DNA of 64,000 nt from Prochlorococcus sp. AG-355-O17 (GCA_003280655.1 QCEK01000005.1:60098-124097), one strand, 5' to 3'; positions 9,896 to 18,928 are shown, counted from the first letter of the stretch. Translations and numbers: made by a program. The notes: generated by a model not told the origin, from the letters alone.

Positions 9896-10678
9896 TTATG
9901 CGCAAATAAGATTCCATTGTCTCGAGATTGTTTTGCTCCTTCTCCAGGAATTAAATTCATTAATGAATTTGTAGGTGCATAAATTTGAGATATCTATATT
10001 TGTATGAGGGATTTTCTCATTTAAAAGTTGTCTATAGGCAGATCTTTTTAGATCAAGTTGATTAAAGTTTTGCTCTCTGAAGTGATTTGAATCACTAAAA
10101 CAAAGATCATTATAAGTTTTAGTTAATTTGGAAGTTATGTTTTTGTTTTCGGCCTTTCTATAAAATTCTTTGAGTGTCATTGTATCAACTAAATAATGTT
10201 CCTTAGAAATCCCTGGTCCTATTGCAACAAGTAAGTCATCTCTAGATGTCCCAAAAGTATCGAAAATTTTTACCAGATTTTTTATTATTTTTTTTTCTAA
10301 ACCTTTTCTTCCACAATGCAAGGTTGCTACATTTCTTGTCCTTTTATCTGCAAAAAATATTGGCATACAATCAGCTGTGTAAACCCATAAGTTTTGTCTG
10401 CATTTATTGCCAAAAAGACCATCTGCATCAGTCTTAGCTCCTTTTTGCGAATGAGATCCAAACACTATCAAATTACTGTGAATTTGATTGGAAACACAAT
10501 TTATGGAATTTTCATTAAAGTGATTCCCTAATAATTGAAGAAATTTCTCAGAGCAAGACTTCGTGAAGTATGCATGTTTGAAATTATTTTGCCTAAGAAT
10601 AGGTGATGAATAATACTCAAATTTTTTGTTTTGAATATAAATTTCATCTTTTGAGAAATATATTTCTTTGTAAGGAAT
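9896..10678 (-). CDS. YfiH/PgeF family multicopper-type laccase-domain protein, apparent AUU start
   Basis: YfiH-family protein. Members are reported as purine nucleoside phosphorylases/adenosine deaminases or peptidoglycan editing factors (PgeF). The putative metal and active residues are all present: QIH, TADC and the His of ATLHCG; TDADGL and GPGIS are also family motifs, and the C-terminus FNSWRRSKTISRQWNLI fits cyanobacterial members. The frame runs open for 260 codons, the family length, including HAYFTK at about residue 47, which corresponds to the conserved N-terminal HGFFTR-type motif. No ATG, GTG or TTG occurs in frame before the TTG at 10471, which would delete the N-terminal third. 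The best start is ATT at 10678, 8 nt after AGGAG (10691-10687) and 22 nt after the upstream stop. The family call is firm; the start is inferred. Confidence 0.8.
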   Translation of the reverse strand: MPYKEIYFSKDEIYIQNKKFEYYSSPILRQNNFKHAYFTKSCSEKFLQLLGNHFNENSINCVSNQIHSNLIVFGSHSQKGAKTDADGLFGNKCRQNLWVYTADCMPIFFADKRTRNVATLHCGRKGLEKKIIKNLVKIFDTFGTSRDDLLVAIGPGISKEHYLVDTMTLKEFYRKAENKNITSKLTKTYNDLCFSDSNHFREQNFNQLDLKRSAYRQLLNEKIPHTNIDISNLCTYKFINEFNSWRRSKTISRQWNLICA

Positions 10679-10686
10679 AGTTCCTG

Positions 10687-10691
10687 CTCCT
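10687..10691 (-). promoter_or_regulatory. Shine-Dalgarno site for the AUU-started YfiH gene
   Basis: Read on the minus strand, the sequence is AGGAG followed by an 8-nt spacer and then ATT. Strong SD sequences are uncommon in this window, so its position just before the point where YfiH homology should begin supports initiation at the ATT at 10678. Confidence 0.6.
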
Positions 10692-10700
10692 AAACTGAAC

Positions 10701-11606
10701 TTATGAAATTAATTCAATATCTCTTAAAATCCAGAATCCTGCAAATTTTTCTTTGAACGGAGTTGACTGTATGGAAATAAATTGATAACCAAAAGAATTT
10801 TTTTTATTCTCTAAAAACTTTGTATTCAAAATGCTTGCATCTTTTTCTGGTAAATCGGTTACCAGCCACTTATCATCTTCTGAAGCTTCAAGTATGAGTT
10901 GGTTCTTATTTACGACTAATTTAATAGGTTCTAAACAACTAAACCATGCAGAAAGTGGCAAAGATCTATCTTTGCTAAAAAGTCTTAATCCTGGAACTAA
11001 GTAATTATCATCTAAATCTTGCTGAATTGGGAAAATATCTCCAAATTCCATAGGCCAATTTTCGGCTGATTTTAATTCGCCAATTGATATTTCAGAGATA
11101 GTTAAAGCATCACCTCTTACTGCTTCTGGTAGAGGTGTAGGAGAGTTTTCCATTTTAGAAGTAAAAGTAGGAGCTAAAACACCTCTTACATAACCTTTTT
11201 CCTTTGGATAAATCTCTTTTTCAAGAAATTTGATTCTATCTAATAAATTGTAAGTTCTCCTACTTACAATAGCCTCAATACTTAAAGCTTCGAGAGATTT
11301 CTTAATGATCGATTTCATTGAAGACCTCCAAAATCGAACTGTAGAAGGTTTCTCCCATCCTTGTTTTTTTGCTTCCCTTATGGCATCATTTAGCGCCTTA
11401 GTAAGCCACACTGAATTAACTTCATTAGCTGGGCACTTTTTATTCCAAAGAAAAACATCTTGTGTCTTATAACTTCTTGTAGAGCAGATAATTAATTCCC
11501 ACCTTTTTTTTCCATTTGATTCAATAATTGGTCTTGAGTAAAAGTCTAATTCCCAATCTGAAATTTTTAATTTAATACTTGACTCCATTTTTTTATTAAA
11601 GTTCAT
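10701..11606 (-). CDS. Tab2/Atab2-family RNA-binding protein
   Basis: A 301-residue protein of the DUF1092/Tab2 family. The N-terminus WELDFYSRPIIESNGKKRWE is the family hallmark, and the C-terminal GFWILRDI segment also fits. Algal and plant homologues bind psaB mRNA and are needed for translation of photosystem I (and II) reaction-centre proteins; the cyanobacterial role is presumed similar (inference). It lies 2 nt downstream of the S1-like gene and 22 nt upstream of the YfiH gene, so the three form one minus-strand operon. A second ATG at codon 7 is a possible alternative start. Confidence 0.8.
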   Translation of the reverse strand: MNFNKKMESSIKLKISDWELDFYSRPIIESNGKKRWELIICSTRSYKTQDVFLWNKKCPANEVNSVWLTKALNDAIREAKKQGWEKPSTVRFWRSSMKSIIKKSLEALSIEAIVSRRTYNLLDRIKFLEKEIYPKEKGYVRGVLAPTFTSKMENSPTPLPEAVRGDALTISEISIGELKSAENWPMEFGDIFPIQQDLDDNYLVPGLRLFSKDRSLPLSAWFSCLEPIKLVVNKNQLILEASEDDKWLVTDLPEKDASILNTKFLENKKNSFGYQFISIQSTPFKEKFAGFWILRDIELIS

Positions 11607-11608
11607 TC

Positions 11609-12808
11609 TTATTGTTCTTTTTTATCGAAGAGTGCTTTAGTTTTTAGTGCTCTCTCTGTGGCTTCTTGCATAACTTTTTGCTTATCAATAATTAATTCTC
11701 CCGCAGAGTTTTCTAGGAGTGCTGTATTGAGACCAATACGACCTTTTTCGAGGTCTATTTCAGATATTAAAGCTTTTATCATTTCCCCTTCTCTAAAAAC
11801 TTCTCTTAAAGAACGAATCGATCCATTTGTTAGTGAGGATTGATGAAGAAGTCCACTAGCTCCACCTAAATCTATGAAGAAGCCATATGGTTTTACTGCT
11901 AAAACTTCTCCTTCAATTAATTGACCTAATTCTAAACTTGTAAGTTTAGAGACTAATGATGCTTTCTTTTCAGAGAGAACTAATTTTCTGGATTCTGGAT
12001 TCACCTCAAGAAACGCTACTTTTAGAGTTTTGCCAACAAAAGATTGATAATCTTGACCATCTTCAAGTTGGGATCTTGGGATAAATCCTCTTAATCCATC
12101 TACATCACACGTAAGCCCACCTCTATTAAATCCATTAATTAAAACGTTAATTAATTCTCCATTTTTTGCGGAATTTGATACTTTCTCCCAACTTTGCCTG
12201 AGAATTAATGCCCGAGCGCTCACTGTTACCATCCCATCAGCATTTTGTTCTTTGATAACCAAAACTTCCATTTCAAGGCCTATAGAAAACTTTTCTTTAA
12301 AGTTAGTGATGACACCCAAACCACATTCTTTTTTTGGCATATAACCAGGTGCTTTTCCTCCAATGTCAACATAAAGTCCATCACTTTCGATTGCTATAAC
12401 CTTACCTGAAATTGTTTCTCCTGTAGCCCCAATTGGCTCATTTGCATTTAAAGCCTCCAAAAAAGCACTTTCATCAAAATCGAATTCATCAACTGTTCTT
12501 TCCAATTGAAAATCTGTGTTTTGCTCAGAAAAATTAAGGGGTCTATTTAAGTCTTGTTGAGTTAAATTTTGTTGAGAAATATCAAAATCCTTGGTGTTTT
12601 CATTATTGTCCTCAATTTTTTTTACCGAATCATTTTTAATAATTTGCGGTTTGATTGCGATATCTTCTTTTTTAATTTCTTCTTGCGAATTGGTTTGCTC
12701 ATTAGCTACTTTTTGAGTATTTTTCTTGCTTATGTGAAGTACCTGAAGAGGTTTTTTATTGCCCTTTGGTTGGATATTATCTTGGGCATTTTTATTACTG
12801 ACTCCCAT
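11609..12808 (-). CDS. Ribosomal protein S1 homologue B (S1-domain RNA-binding protein)
   Basis: A 399-residue protein with about 125 residues of charged, Gln/Asn-rich, low-complexity N-terminus, then three S1 OB-fold repeats (about 132-200, 215-280 and 295-365). The first is ISGKVIAIESDGLYVDIGGKAPGYMP and the last IEGEVLAVKPYGFFIDLGG. The last repeat is closest to canonical S1. Marine picocyanobacteria have a main rpsA plus a second S1-like gene (rps1b/nbp1), and the unusual N-terminus fits the second. It probably assists mRNA binding at the 30S subunit or acts as a general RNA-binding protein. First gene of an operon with the Tab2-like protein, an association pointing to translational control. 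Confidence 0.85.
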   Translation of the reverse strand: MGVSNKNAQDNIQPKGNKKPLQVLHISKKNTQKVANEQTNSQEEIKKEDIAIKPQIIKNDSVKKIEDNNENTKDFDISQQNLTQQDLNRPLNFSEQNTDFQLERTVDEFDFDESAFLEALNANEPIGATGETISGKVIAIESDGLYVDIGGKAPGYMPKKECGLGVITNFKEKFSIGLEMEVLVIKEQNADGMVTVSARALILRQSWEKVSNSAKNGELINVLINGFNRGGLTCDVDGLRGFIPRSQLEDGQDYQSFVGKTLKVAFLEVNPESRKLVLSEKKASLVSKLTSLELGQLIEGEVLAVKPYGFFIDLGGASGLLHQSSLTNGSIRSLREVFREGEMIKALISEIDLEKGRIGLNTALLENSAGELIIDKQKVMQEATERALKTKALFDKKEQ

Positions 12809-12874
12809 CGTAGGTAAAATAAGAATAATTAATTATTAACATACTCTAAATGTTAGTACTCAAAATTAAAATTA

Positions 12875-13669
12875 ATGAACTTTAAACCAATACCTAATAA
12901 ATTTGAATATTTAAATTGGCAAGAAATTGAGTGTGTTGCCAAAAACAAAAGATCAACAGTGATATGGCCATTCGGTGCTGTTGAGCAACATGGGCCGCAT
13001 TTACCTCTTGCTACGGACAGTATTTTTGTTGATGAAATTATTAGCGAAGTTTTTAAATTATTCTCTGCTGATATTCCATTAAAAAAACTTCCAACCCAAT
13101 ATATTGGTTTTTCTCCGGAACATAAAGGTTTTGCTGGAACAATTTCACTTTCCTCAAATTTAATAACCTCAATGATAAAGGAAGTCGGAGTTCAATTATC
13201 TGAAATGGGTTTTAAAAGATTGATATTAATTAATGGACATGGAGGTCAAATTTCACTATTAAATACAGCTGCAAGAGAGTTAAGAAGTGTCGCACCAGGT
13301 ATGGCAGTTTTCCCTTGTTTCTTATGGAGTGGTGTGAATGGATTGAACGAATTGTTAACAAAAACTGAGATTGAGGATGGGCTTCATGCTTCTTTAGCTG
13401 AAACAAGTTTGATGCTGGCTTTGAAACCAGAATTAGTAGGTGATGAACGCCCAAATGAGGGAAATAAAGTAGAGATTCCTGAAGGTTGGAGTCTAGAGGG
13501 CAATGCGCCTACTGCTTGGCTTACTGACGACTTCAGTAAATCAGGTGTTATTGGAGATAGCAGAGGAGCAAATGAGTCTTTAGGGAAAAATTTAAATGAA
13601 TTATTGATTAATCATTGGTTCAAATTGATTATGAATCTAATGCAATCAGACTGGCCAAACAATTCTTAA
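12875..13669 (+). CDS. Creatininase family protein
   Basis: A 264-residue metallohydrolase-type protein of the creatininase/MftE/FAPy-deformylase superfamily. The metal-binding block VIWPFGAVEQHGPHLPLATDS supplies Glu, His and Asp ligands, and LILINGHGGQ and DGLHASLAETSLML supply the remaining His and Glu. In cyanobacteria the substrate is not known to me; relatives hydrolyse creatinine, riboflavin-pathway formamides or mycofactocin precursors. It is divergent from the S1-like gene by 66 nt and stands alone before the alkane genes. Catalytic competence looks intact; the exact reaction is open. Confidence 0.85.
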   Translation: MNFKPIPNKFEYLNWQEIECVAKNKRSTVIWPFGAVEQHGPHLPLATDSIFVDEIISEVFKLFSADIPLKKLPTQYIGFSPEHKGFAGTISLSSNLITSMIKEVGVQLSEMGFKRLILINGHGGQISLLNTAARELRSVAPGMAVFPCFLWSGVNGLNELLTKTEIEDGLHASLAETSLMLALKPELVGDERPNEGNKVEIPEGWSLEGNAPTAWLTDDFSKSGVIGDSRGANESLGKNLNELLINHWFKLIMNLMQSDWPNNS

Positions 13670-13735
13670 ATAAGTTTAAGTAAAATATGTGACTTAACAA
13701 TTGAAACTATTTTCATGATATTTAAATAAACTCTC

Positions 13736-13741
13736 TATAAT
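13736..13741 (+). promoter_or_regulatory. Candidate -10 element for the aldehyde deformylating oxygenase gene
   Basis: A perfect TATAAT lies 39 nt upstream of the ADO ATG, which would give a leader of about 30 nt. No good -35 hexamer sits at 17 nt, which is common for picocyanobacterial promoters. Tentative. Confidence 0.45.
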
Positions 13742-13780
13742 CATGTAATATTCATGCATAATGAGCTAAAGATTACTGAC

Positions 13781-14509
13781 ATGCAAACTCTAGAATCAAA
13801 TAAAAAAACTATTGAAGAATCGACTAATTCGATTTCTTTAGAATTGCCCGACTTCACTACAGATTCTTATAAGGATGCATACAGCAGAATAAATGCAATT
13901 GTTATAGAGGGAGAGCAAGAGGCTCATGATAATTACATTTCAATAGCAACTTTAATTCCAAATGAGTTAGAGGAGTTAACTAAATTGGCGAGAATGGAAA
14001 TGAAGCATAAAAAAGGCTTTACTGCATGTGGAAGAAATTTAGGTGTAGTAGCTGATATGGAATTTGCTAAAAAATTCTTTTCTAAATTACATGGTAATTT
14101 TCAAGTTGCTCTTGAAAAAGGAAATTTAACAACATGTCTTTTAATACAAGCTATTTTAATTGAAGCATTTGCAATTTCTGCTTATAACGTCTACATAAGA
14201 GTTGCGGATCCTTTTGCAAAAAAAATAACAGAGGGAGTGGTAAAAGATGAATATCTTCACTTAAATTATGGTCAAGAGTGGCTTAAAGAGAATCTATCTA
14301 CTTGTAAAGAGGAATTAATGGAAGCTAATAAGGTTAATCTTCCGTTAATTAAAAAGATGTTAGATGAAGTTGCAGATGACGCATCAGTTTTAGCAATGGA
14401 CAGAGAAGAATTAATGGAAGAATTTATGATTGCTTACCAAGATACATTGATGGAAATAGGTCTAGATAATAGAGAAATAGCAAGAATGGCTATGGCAGCT
14501 ATCGTCTAA
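13781..14509 (+). CDS. Aldehyde deformylating oxygenase (alkane synthase)
   Basis: Ferritin-like di-iron enzyme that converts fatty aldehydes to alkanes/alkenes (mostly C15 and C17) plus formate. Metal ligands are visible in order: Glu in EGEQEAHDNY, the ExxH pair in MEMKHKKG, Glu in LIEAFAIS, and ExxH in KDEYLHLNYG. The protein matches the structurally studied Prochlorococcus enzymes. I choose the ATG at 13781 (MQTLESNKK), giving 242 residues like known homologues, over the ATG at 13754. It is followed after 96 nt by the acyl-ACP reductase that supplies its substrate. The leader region has a possible -10 at 13736. Confidence 0.96.
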   Translation: MQTLESNKKTIEESTNSISLELPDFTTDSYKDAYSRINAIVIEGEQEAHDNYISIATLIPNELEELTKLARMEMKHKKGFTACGRNLGVVADMEFAKKFFSKLHGNFQVALEKGNLTTCLLIQAILIEAFAISAYNVYIRVADPFAKKITEGVVKDEYLHLNYGQEWLKENLSTCKEELMEANKVNLPLIKKMLDEVADDASVLAMDREELMEEFMIAYQDTLMEIGLDNREIARMAMAAIV

Positions 14510-14605
14510 TTAATTAAGAATTTTAATAATTAATCAATCCTATTTAAGTTGTTACCTCTGTGCTATTGTTCATAACAGCGTATAGAAACCATTTATAAAT
14601 TTTAA

Positions 14606-15646
14606 ATGTTTGGGTTAATAGGCCACTCAACCAGTTTTGAAGATGCAAAAAGAAAAGCTTCGATGCTAGGCTTTGATCATATTGCTGATGGCGACTTGGA
14701 TGTTTGGTGTACCGCTCCTCCTCAGCTTGTTGAAAATGTAGAAGTTAAGAGTGTTACTGGAATATCTATTGAGGGCTCTTATATTGATTCGTGCTTTGTT
14801 CCTGAAATGCTTTCTAGGTTTAAAACGGCTAGAAGAAAAGTACTAAATGCTATGGAACTAGCTCAGAAAAAAGGTATTAACATTACCGCTTTAGGAGGAT
14901 TTACTTCTATTATTTTTGAGAATTTTAATCTTCTACAGCATAAACAAATTAGAAATACTTCATTAGAGTGGGAAAGGTTTACTACTGGCAATACTCATAC
15001 CGCCTGGGTTATTTGTAAGCAACTAGAAATAAATGCGCCTCGTATTGGGATAGACCTTAAAAAAGCAACTGTTGCTGTAATTGGTGCCACAGGTGATATC
15101 GGGAGTGCTGTGTGTAGATGGCTTATCAATAAAACTGGGATTTCAGAACTTCTTATGGTAGCAAGACAACAAGAACCACTAGCGCTGTTACAAAAAGAAT
15201 TAGATGGAGGCACCGTAACAAGCTTAAATGAGGCATTGCCTCAAGCGGATATTGTTGTATGGGTTGCAAGTATGCCTAAAACTATTGAAATTGATACAGA
15301 TAACTTAAAAAAACCATGTTTAATGATTGATGGCGGATACCCCAAAAATCTTGATGAGAAATTTCAGGGTGAAAATATTCATGTTTTAAAAGGAGGTATA
15401 GTAGAGTTTTTCAATGATATTGGCTGGAATATGATGGAACTTGCAGAAATGCAAAACCCTCAGCGAGAGATGTTTGCTTGCTTCGCAGAAGCTATGATTT
15501 TAGAATTTGAAAAGTGTCATACAAACTTTAGTTGGGGAAGAAATAACATTTCCCTTGAAAAGATGGAGTTTATTGGAGCAGCATCTTTAAAGCATGGTTT
15601 TTCTGCGATTGGACTTGATAAGCAGCCTAAAGTATTAACTGTTTAA
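14606..15646 (+). CDS. Long-chain acyl-ACP reductase (AAR)
   Basis: NADPH-dependent reduction of fatty acyl-ACP to fatty aldehyde, the first step of cyanobacterial hydrocarbon synthesis. The 346 residues begin [18 protein letters not shown] as in characterised AARs. The cofactor motif is [18 protein letters not shown] (about residues 153-170), and the segment around [20 protein letters not shown] fits the catalytic-cysteine-type domain, although I have not pinned the Cys with certainty. It pairs with ADO just upstream, and accA starts 3 nt downstream, so aldehyde formation and malonyl-CoA synthesis may be cotranscribed. Confidence 0.95.
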   Translation: MFGLIGHSTSFEDAKRKASMLGFDHIADGDLDVWCTAPPQLVENVEVKSVTGISIEGSYIDSCFVPEMLSRFKTARRKVLNAMELAQKKGINITALGGFTSIIFENFNLLQHKQIRNTSLEWERFTTGNTHTAWVICKQLEINAPRIGIDLKKATVAVIGATGDIGSAVCRWLINKTGISELLMVARQQEPLALLQKELDGGTVTSLNEALPQADIVVWVASMPKTIEIDTDNLKKPCLMIDGGYPKNLDEKFQGENIHVLKGGIVEFFNDIGWNMMELAEMQNPQREMFACFAEAMILEFEKCHTNFSWGRNNISLEKMEFIGAASLKHGFSAIGLDKQPKVLTV

Positions 15647-15649
15647 ATT

Positions 15650-16657
15650 ATGGCTAAACGTTACCTCCTTGATTTTGAAAAGCCTCTTGTTGAACTTGAG
15701 AAGCAGATAGAGCAAATTAAAGAATTAGCTCGAGATTCAGAAGTAGATGTTAGTCAACAGCTTCTGCAGCTTGAAACCTTAGCTGCTAGGAGAAGAGAAG
15801 AAATATTTAAATCTCTCACCCCTGCTCAAAAGATTCAGGTAGCTAGACATCCTCAAAGACCAAGTACGTTGGATTTTGTTCAAATGTTTTGTGATGATTG
15901 GATCGAATTACATGGAGACAGAAATGGTGGCGATGATATGGCACTAATTGGGGGGATAGGTTCGATAAATAATAGACCAGTGTTGATGCTAGGTCATCAG
16001 AAAGGAAGGGACACAAAAGAAAATGTAGTGAGAAACTTTGGGATGGCAAAACCAGGAGGTTACAGAAAAGCTCTTAGATTAATGCAGCATGCAAATAGAT
16101 TTTCTTTGCCAATTCTTACATTTATTGATACTCCTGGAGCTTATGCTGGTTTAAAAGCTGAAGAACAAGGCCAGGGTGAAGCGATTGCAAAAAACCTTCG
16201 AGAGATGTTTGGATTGAAAGTTCCAATTGTGGCTACTGTCATTGGAGAAGGAGGCTCTGGAGGAGCACTTGGAATAGGTGTTGCCGATAGGTTACTAATG
16301 TTTGAACATAGTGTTTACACAGTTGCAAGTCCGGAAGCATGTGCATCAATTTTGTGGAGAGATGCTGCGAAGGCACCAGAAGCTGCATCAGCACTTAAAA
16401 TCACAGGTAAAGATTTACTTAAATTAGGTATAATAGATGAGGTATTGCCAGAACCTTCTGGTGGGAATAATTGGGCTCCTTTAGATGCTGGTAACACACT
16501 AAAAGAGGCTATTGAGAAACACCTTAATGCTTTGCTGCAAATGCCTAAAGACGAATTAATTGAGGAAAGATACAAAAAGTTTAGGGTTTTAGGTAAATTT
16601 ATCGAAGCAAATAATATTGAAGAGATTTATAGTGAAATCCCTCAAAAAACTGAATAA
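15650..16657 (+). CDS. accA: Acetyl-CoA carboxylase carboxyltransferase subunit alpha
   Basis: Alpha subunit of the carboxyltransferase that makes malonyl-CoA for fatty acid synthesis with AccD; biotin carboxylase and BCCP are encoded elsewhere. The 335 residues include the AccA N-terminal coiled segment ([18 protein letters not shown]) and the crotonase-fold core with [24 protein letters not shown] and the oxyanion-type [12 protein letters not shown]. Its ATG lies 3 nt after the AAR stop, and the following SDR begins at a TTG 1 nt after its own stop, indicating tight coupling. Confidence 0.97.
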   Translation: MAKRYLLDFEKPLVELEKQIEQIKELARDSEVDVSQQLLQLETLAARRREEIFKSLTPAQKIQVARHPQRPSTLDFVQMFCDDWIELHGDRNGGDDMALIGGIGSINNRPVLMLGHQKGRDTKENVVRNFGMAKPGGYRKALRLMQHANRFSLPILTFIDTPGAYAGLKAEEQGQGEAIAKNLREMFGLKVPIVATVIGEGGSGGALGIGVADRLLMFEHSVYTVASPEACASILWRDAAKAPEAASALKITGKDLLKLGIIDEVLPEPSGGNNWAPLDAGNTLKEAIEKHLNALLQMPKDELIEERYKKFRVLGKFIEANNIEEIYSEIPQKTE

Positions 16658-16658
16658 C

Positions 16659-17366
16659 TTGAAATTAGCTTTTATAACGGGTGCTACGAAAGGTATTGGT
16701 AGATCTACCGCAATTACTTTTGCCAATGCTGGCTGGGATTTAATTTTACTCTCCAGGAATATGGATTTAATGGAGAAACTAAAGAGCGAACTATTGACCA
16801 GTAAATCAAAAATTAACCTAGTAAAGTGTGATTTATCTAATCCTCTAGAAATAGAGCATTGTGTTAAAGAGGCAATTGAGAAGTATGGGTGCCCTTCAGT
16901 TTTGATAAATAATGCCGGTTGCGCATTTAATTGCTCTTTAGTTGAAATGGAATTAGGTCAATGGGAACAAACTATTCAAATAAACCTCACAAGTGTTTTT
17001 CAAATTTGTAGTTCAATAATTCCTCAAATGAGAAAAAATGGTGGTTTAGTTATTAATGTTAGTAGTCATGCTTCTTATAATGCATTCCCTAAATGGGGAG
17101 CTTATTGTGTTTCAAAATCTGCACTAGCTATGTTTACAAAATGCTTGAGGGAGGAGGAGAGATCTAATTCAATAAGAGCGTGCACAATAACTCTTGGTTC
17201 AGTAAATACTCCTCTTTGGGACTCCGAATCAATCAATTCTGATTTTGATAGAACTTCTATGCTCTCCTCAAAAGAGGTATCAGAAACTATTCTCTATATG
17301 GCTCAAAAACCTGAATCACAATTGATCGAAGACTTGACTTTGATGCCTTCTGGCGGAGCTTTTTAA
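16659..17366 (+). CDS. Short-chain dehydrogenase/reductase
   Basis: Classical SDR of about 235 residues: the cofactor loop TGATKGIG lies at the N-terminus, NNAG in the middle, a serine in VINVSSHASYN, and the catalytic YxxxK in AYCVSKSAL. I start at TTG 16659, one base after the accA stop, because upstream codons lie inside accA and the family begins at this beta-strand (LKLAFITGATKG). The substrate is unknown. Its place after AAR and accA suggests a fatty-acid or fatty-aldehyde-related reduction (inference), but FabG is not a close match, and other SDR substrates are equally possible. Confidence 0.85.
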   Translation: MKLAFITGATKGIGRSTAITFANAGWDLILLSRNMDLMEKLKSELLTSKSKINLVKCDLSNPLEIEHCVKEAIEKYGCPSVLINNAGCAFNCSLVEMELGQWEQTIQINLTSVFQICSSIIPQMRKNGGLVINVSSHASYNAFPKWGAYCVSKSALAMFTKCLREEERSNSIRACTITLGSVNTPLWDSESINSDFDRTSMLSSKEVSETILYMAQKPESQLIEDLTLMPSGGAF

Positions 17367-17442
17367 ACATTCTGTTTATCTGGTTAATCTTAAAACGGTG
17401 ATTTTTTTTAGTGCTATTTGAACCCGATTGAACAAGAGAATG

Positions 17443-17451
17443 TGATATAAT
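17443..17451 (+). promoter_or_regulatory. Candidate extended -10 promoter for folE
   Basis: TGATATAAT combines an extended -10 TG with a perfect TATAAT, 69 nt before the folE ATG. It lies in the 153-nt gap between the SDR gene and folE. No matching -35 at normal spacing; extended -10 promoters often lack one. Confidence 0.45.
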
Positions 17452-17519
17452 ATATGAGCAATTAAGCTTTTGGAAGATACAGTAAATTAAGTTGCATACA
17501 ATTTTCTGTTTAGAATTTT

Positions 17520-18260
17520 ATGACCTCTACATTACCCAACGATAATATTAGAAACTTTGACGACCAGATTACTAATAAACTAATTTCTGAAATTATAAGA
17601 GACAGAATTAAGAATTCTGGTACAAGATTTAGTGCTAACGATAATATTTCTGAGTTTATAAATCCCGGTGAATTACAAATCTTAGAAAAAGAAGTAGCCT
17701 CAAGAGTTAAAGACTTACTAAAGTCCCTCGTAATTGATGTTGAGAATGATCATAATACTCAAGAAACTGCTGAAAGAGTTTCAAAAATGTATCTAAATGA
17801 AGTTTTTAAAGGCAGATATCATGAACAACCTAAAGTTACAAGTTTCCCTAATGACAAGAATCTTGATGAAATTTATACAGTTGGACCAATTTCGGTCAGA
17901 TCTGCATGCTCACATCACCTAGTACCAATTCTAGGAGAGTGCTGGATAGGTATTAAACCTGGAAATAAAGTCATAGGACTTTCAAAATTTGCTAGAGTTG
18001 CTGATTGGGTTTTTTCAAGACCTCATATTCAAGAAGAAGCTGTAATGATTCTTGCAGATGAAATTGAAAAACTCTGTGAACCTAAAGGTTTAGGAATCAT
18101 CGTAAAGGCCCAACATTATTGTATGAAGTGGAGGGGAGTCAAAGAACCCAATACAAGTATGATTAATTCTGTGGTGAGAGGCGATTTTAGACACGATTTA
18201 AGTTTAAAACAAGAATTTTTTGAGCTTGTAAAACAGCAGTCCGCTACTAATAATTACTAA
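17520..18260 (+). CDS. folE: GTP cyclohydrolase I
   Basis: Zn enzyme that converts GTP to 7,8-dihydroneopterin triphosphate, the entry to folate and other pterins. The catalytic block PISVRSACSHHLVPILGECW gives Cys and His ligands, and the third, Cys, is in KAQHYCMKWRGV. The 246 residues include a variable N-terminal extension of about 60 residues rich in Asn and Asp, as in other cyanobacterial FolE-I. It converges on trpF with a 4-nt overlap of the two stop regions. Another pterin enzyme homologue, the PTPS-like gene at 53360, lies elsewhere in the window. Confidence 0.96.
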   Translation: MTSTLPNDNIRNFDDQITNKLISEIIRDRIKNSGTRFSANDNISEFINPGELQILEKEVASRVKDLLKSLVIDVENDHNTQETAERVSKMYLNEVFKGRYHEQPKVTSFPNDKNLDEIYTVGPISVRSACSHHLVPILGECWIGIKPGNKVIGLSKFARVADWVFSRPHIQEEAVMILADEIEKLCEPKGLGIIVKAQHYCMKWRGVKEPNTSMINSVVRGDFRHDLSLKQEFFELVKQQSATNNY

Positions 18261-18928
18261 TTTCTTCTTAAAAAATTAAAAAGATCCTCTGTTTTTTTAA
18301 TATCTTTTAAACCTGGAGATATTTCAATACTACTTGAAATATCTAATCCATCTGGGTTTAAGTCAGTGAGGATTTCATCAATCCATTCAATTGATATTCC
18401 ACCTGCCAACCACCATGGTTTGCTAAATTGCAAATTCTTTAAATAATTAGAATTTATTTTTTTCCCTGAACCTCCATAAGTATCTTTATTCCAAGAATCA
18501 AGTAGTATCGCATCTACAAAATCCTCAAAAGGTTTTATTTTATCTATGTCCTTTTCCGTTTTTATTCTGAAAGCCTTCCATAGCCCAAGATTGGGAATTT
18601 TTTTCCTTATTTCTTTGCAATAATCAATATCTTCATCTCCATGTAATTGAATGATAGTTTCACTTGGTTTTCCTAAGAAATTTTGAATGATTGAGTCTAT
18701 TGGACAATTTTGTACAACCGATACCCTCGCGATTTTTGGATACAACCTTTCTAATGTTGTAAAAATATTTTTCTTAATTTCAGCTGATATATATCTTGGT
18801 GAGTCTTCAACCGAAATAATGCCAATAGCATTCGCTCCTAATTTAGCGACTTGAAGAGCTTGTTCTTCAGAAGTTAATCCACAAATTTTAACTAAAGGAT
18901 TAGTCTTGGGCATATCATTATCCTGCAT
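18257..18928 (-). CDS. trpF: Phosphoribosylanthranilate isomerase
   Basis: Amadori isomerase of tryptophan synthesis, converting PRA to CdRP. It is a TIM barrel of 223 residues with the N-terminal VKICGLTSEEQA (catalytic Cys), the central VVQNCP and IIQLHGDED segments, the catalytic Asp near AILLDSW, and the phosphate-binding C-terminal WWLAGGIS and GLDISSSIE. Two ATGs are possible; the second, at 18913, gives MPKTNPLVKICGL. It converges on folE (4-nt overlap) and is divergent from the M50 protease gene by 40 nt. Confidence 0.95.
   Translation of the reverse strand: MQDNDMPKTNPLVKICGLTSEEQALQVAKLGANAIGIISVEDSPRYISAEIKKNIFTTLERLYPKIARVSVVQNCPIDSIIQNFLGKPSETIIQLHGDEDIDYCKEIRKKIPNLGLWKAFRIKTEKDIDKIKPFEDFVDAILLDSWNKDTYGGSGKKINSNYLKNLQFSKPWWLAGGISIEWIDEILTDLNPDGLDISSSIEISPGLKDIKKTEDLFNFLRRN

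Noticed and set aside
9896..10471. YfiH gene as a truncated 191-residue protein, or as a frameshifted pseudogene
   Set aside because: The frame continues without stop to a full family length and carries the N-terminal motifs, and the C-terminus matches relatives; only the start codon is unusual.
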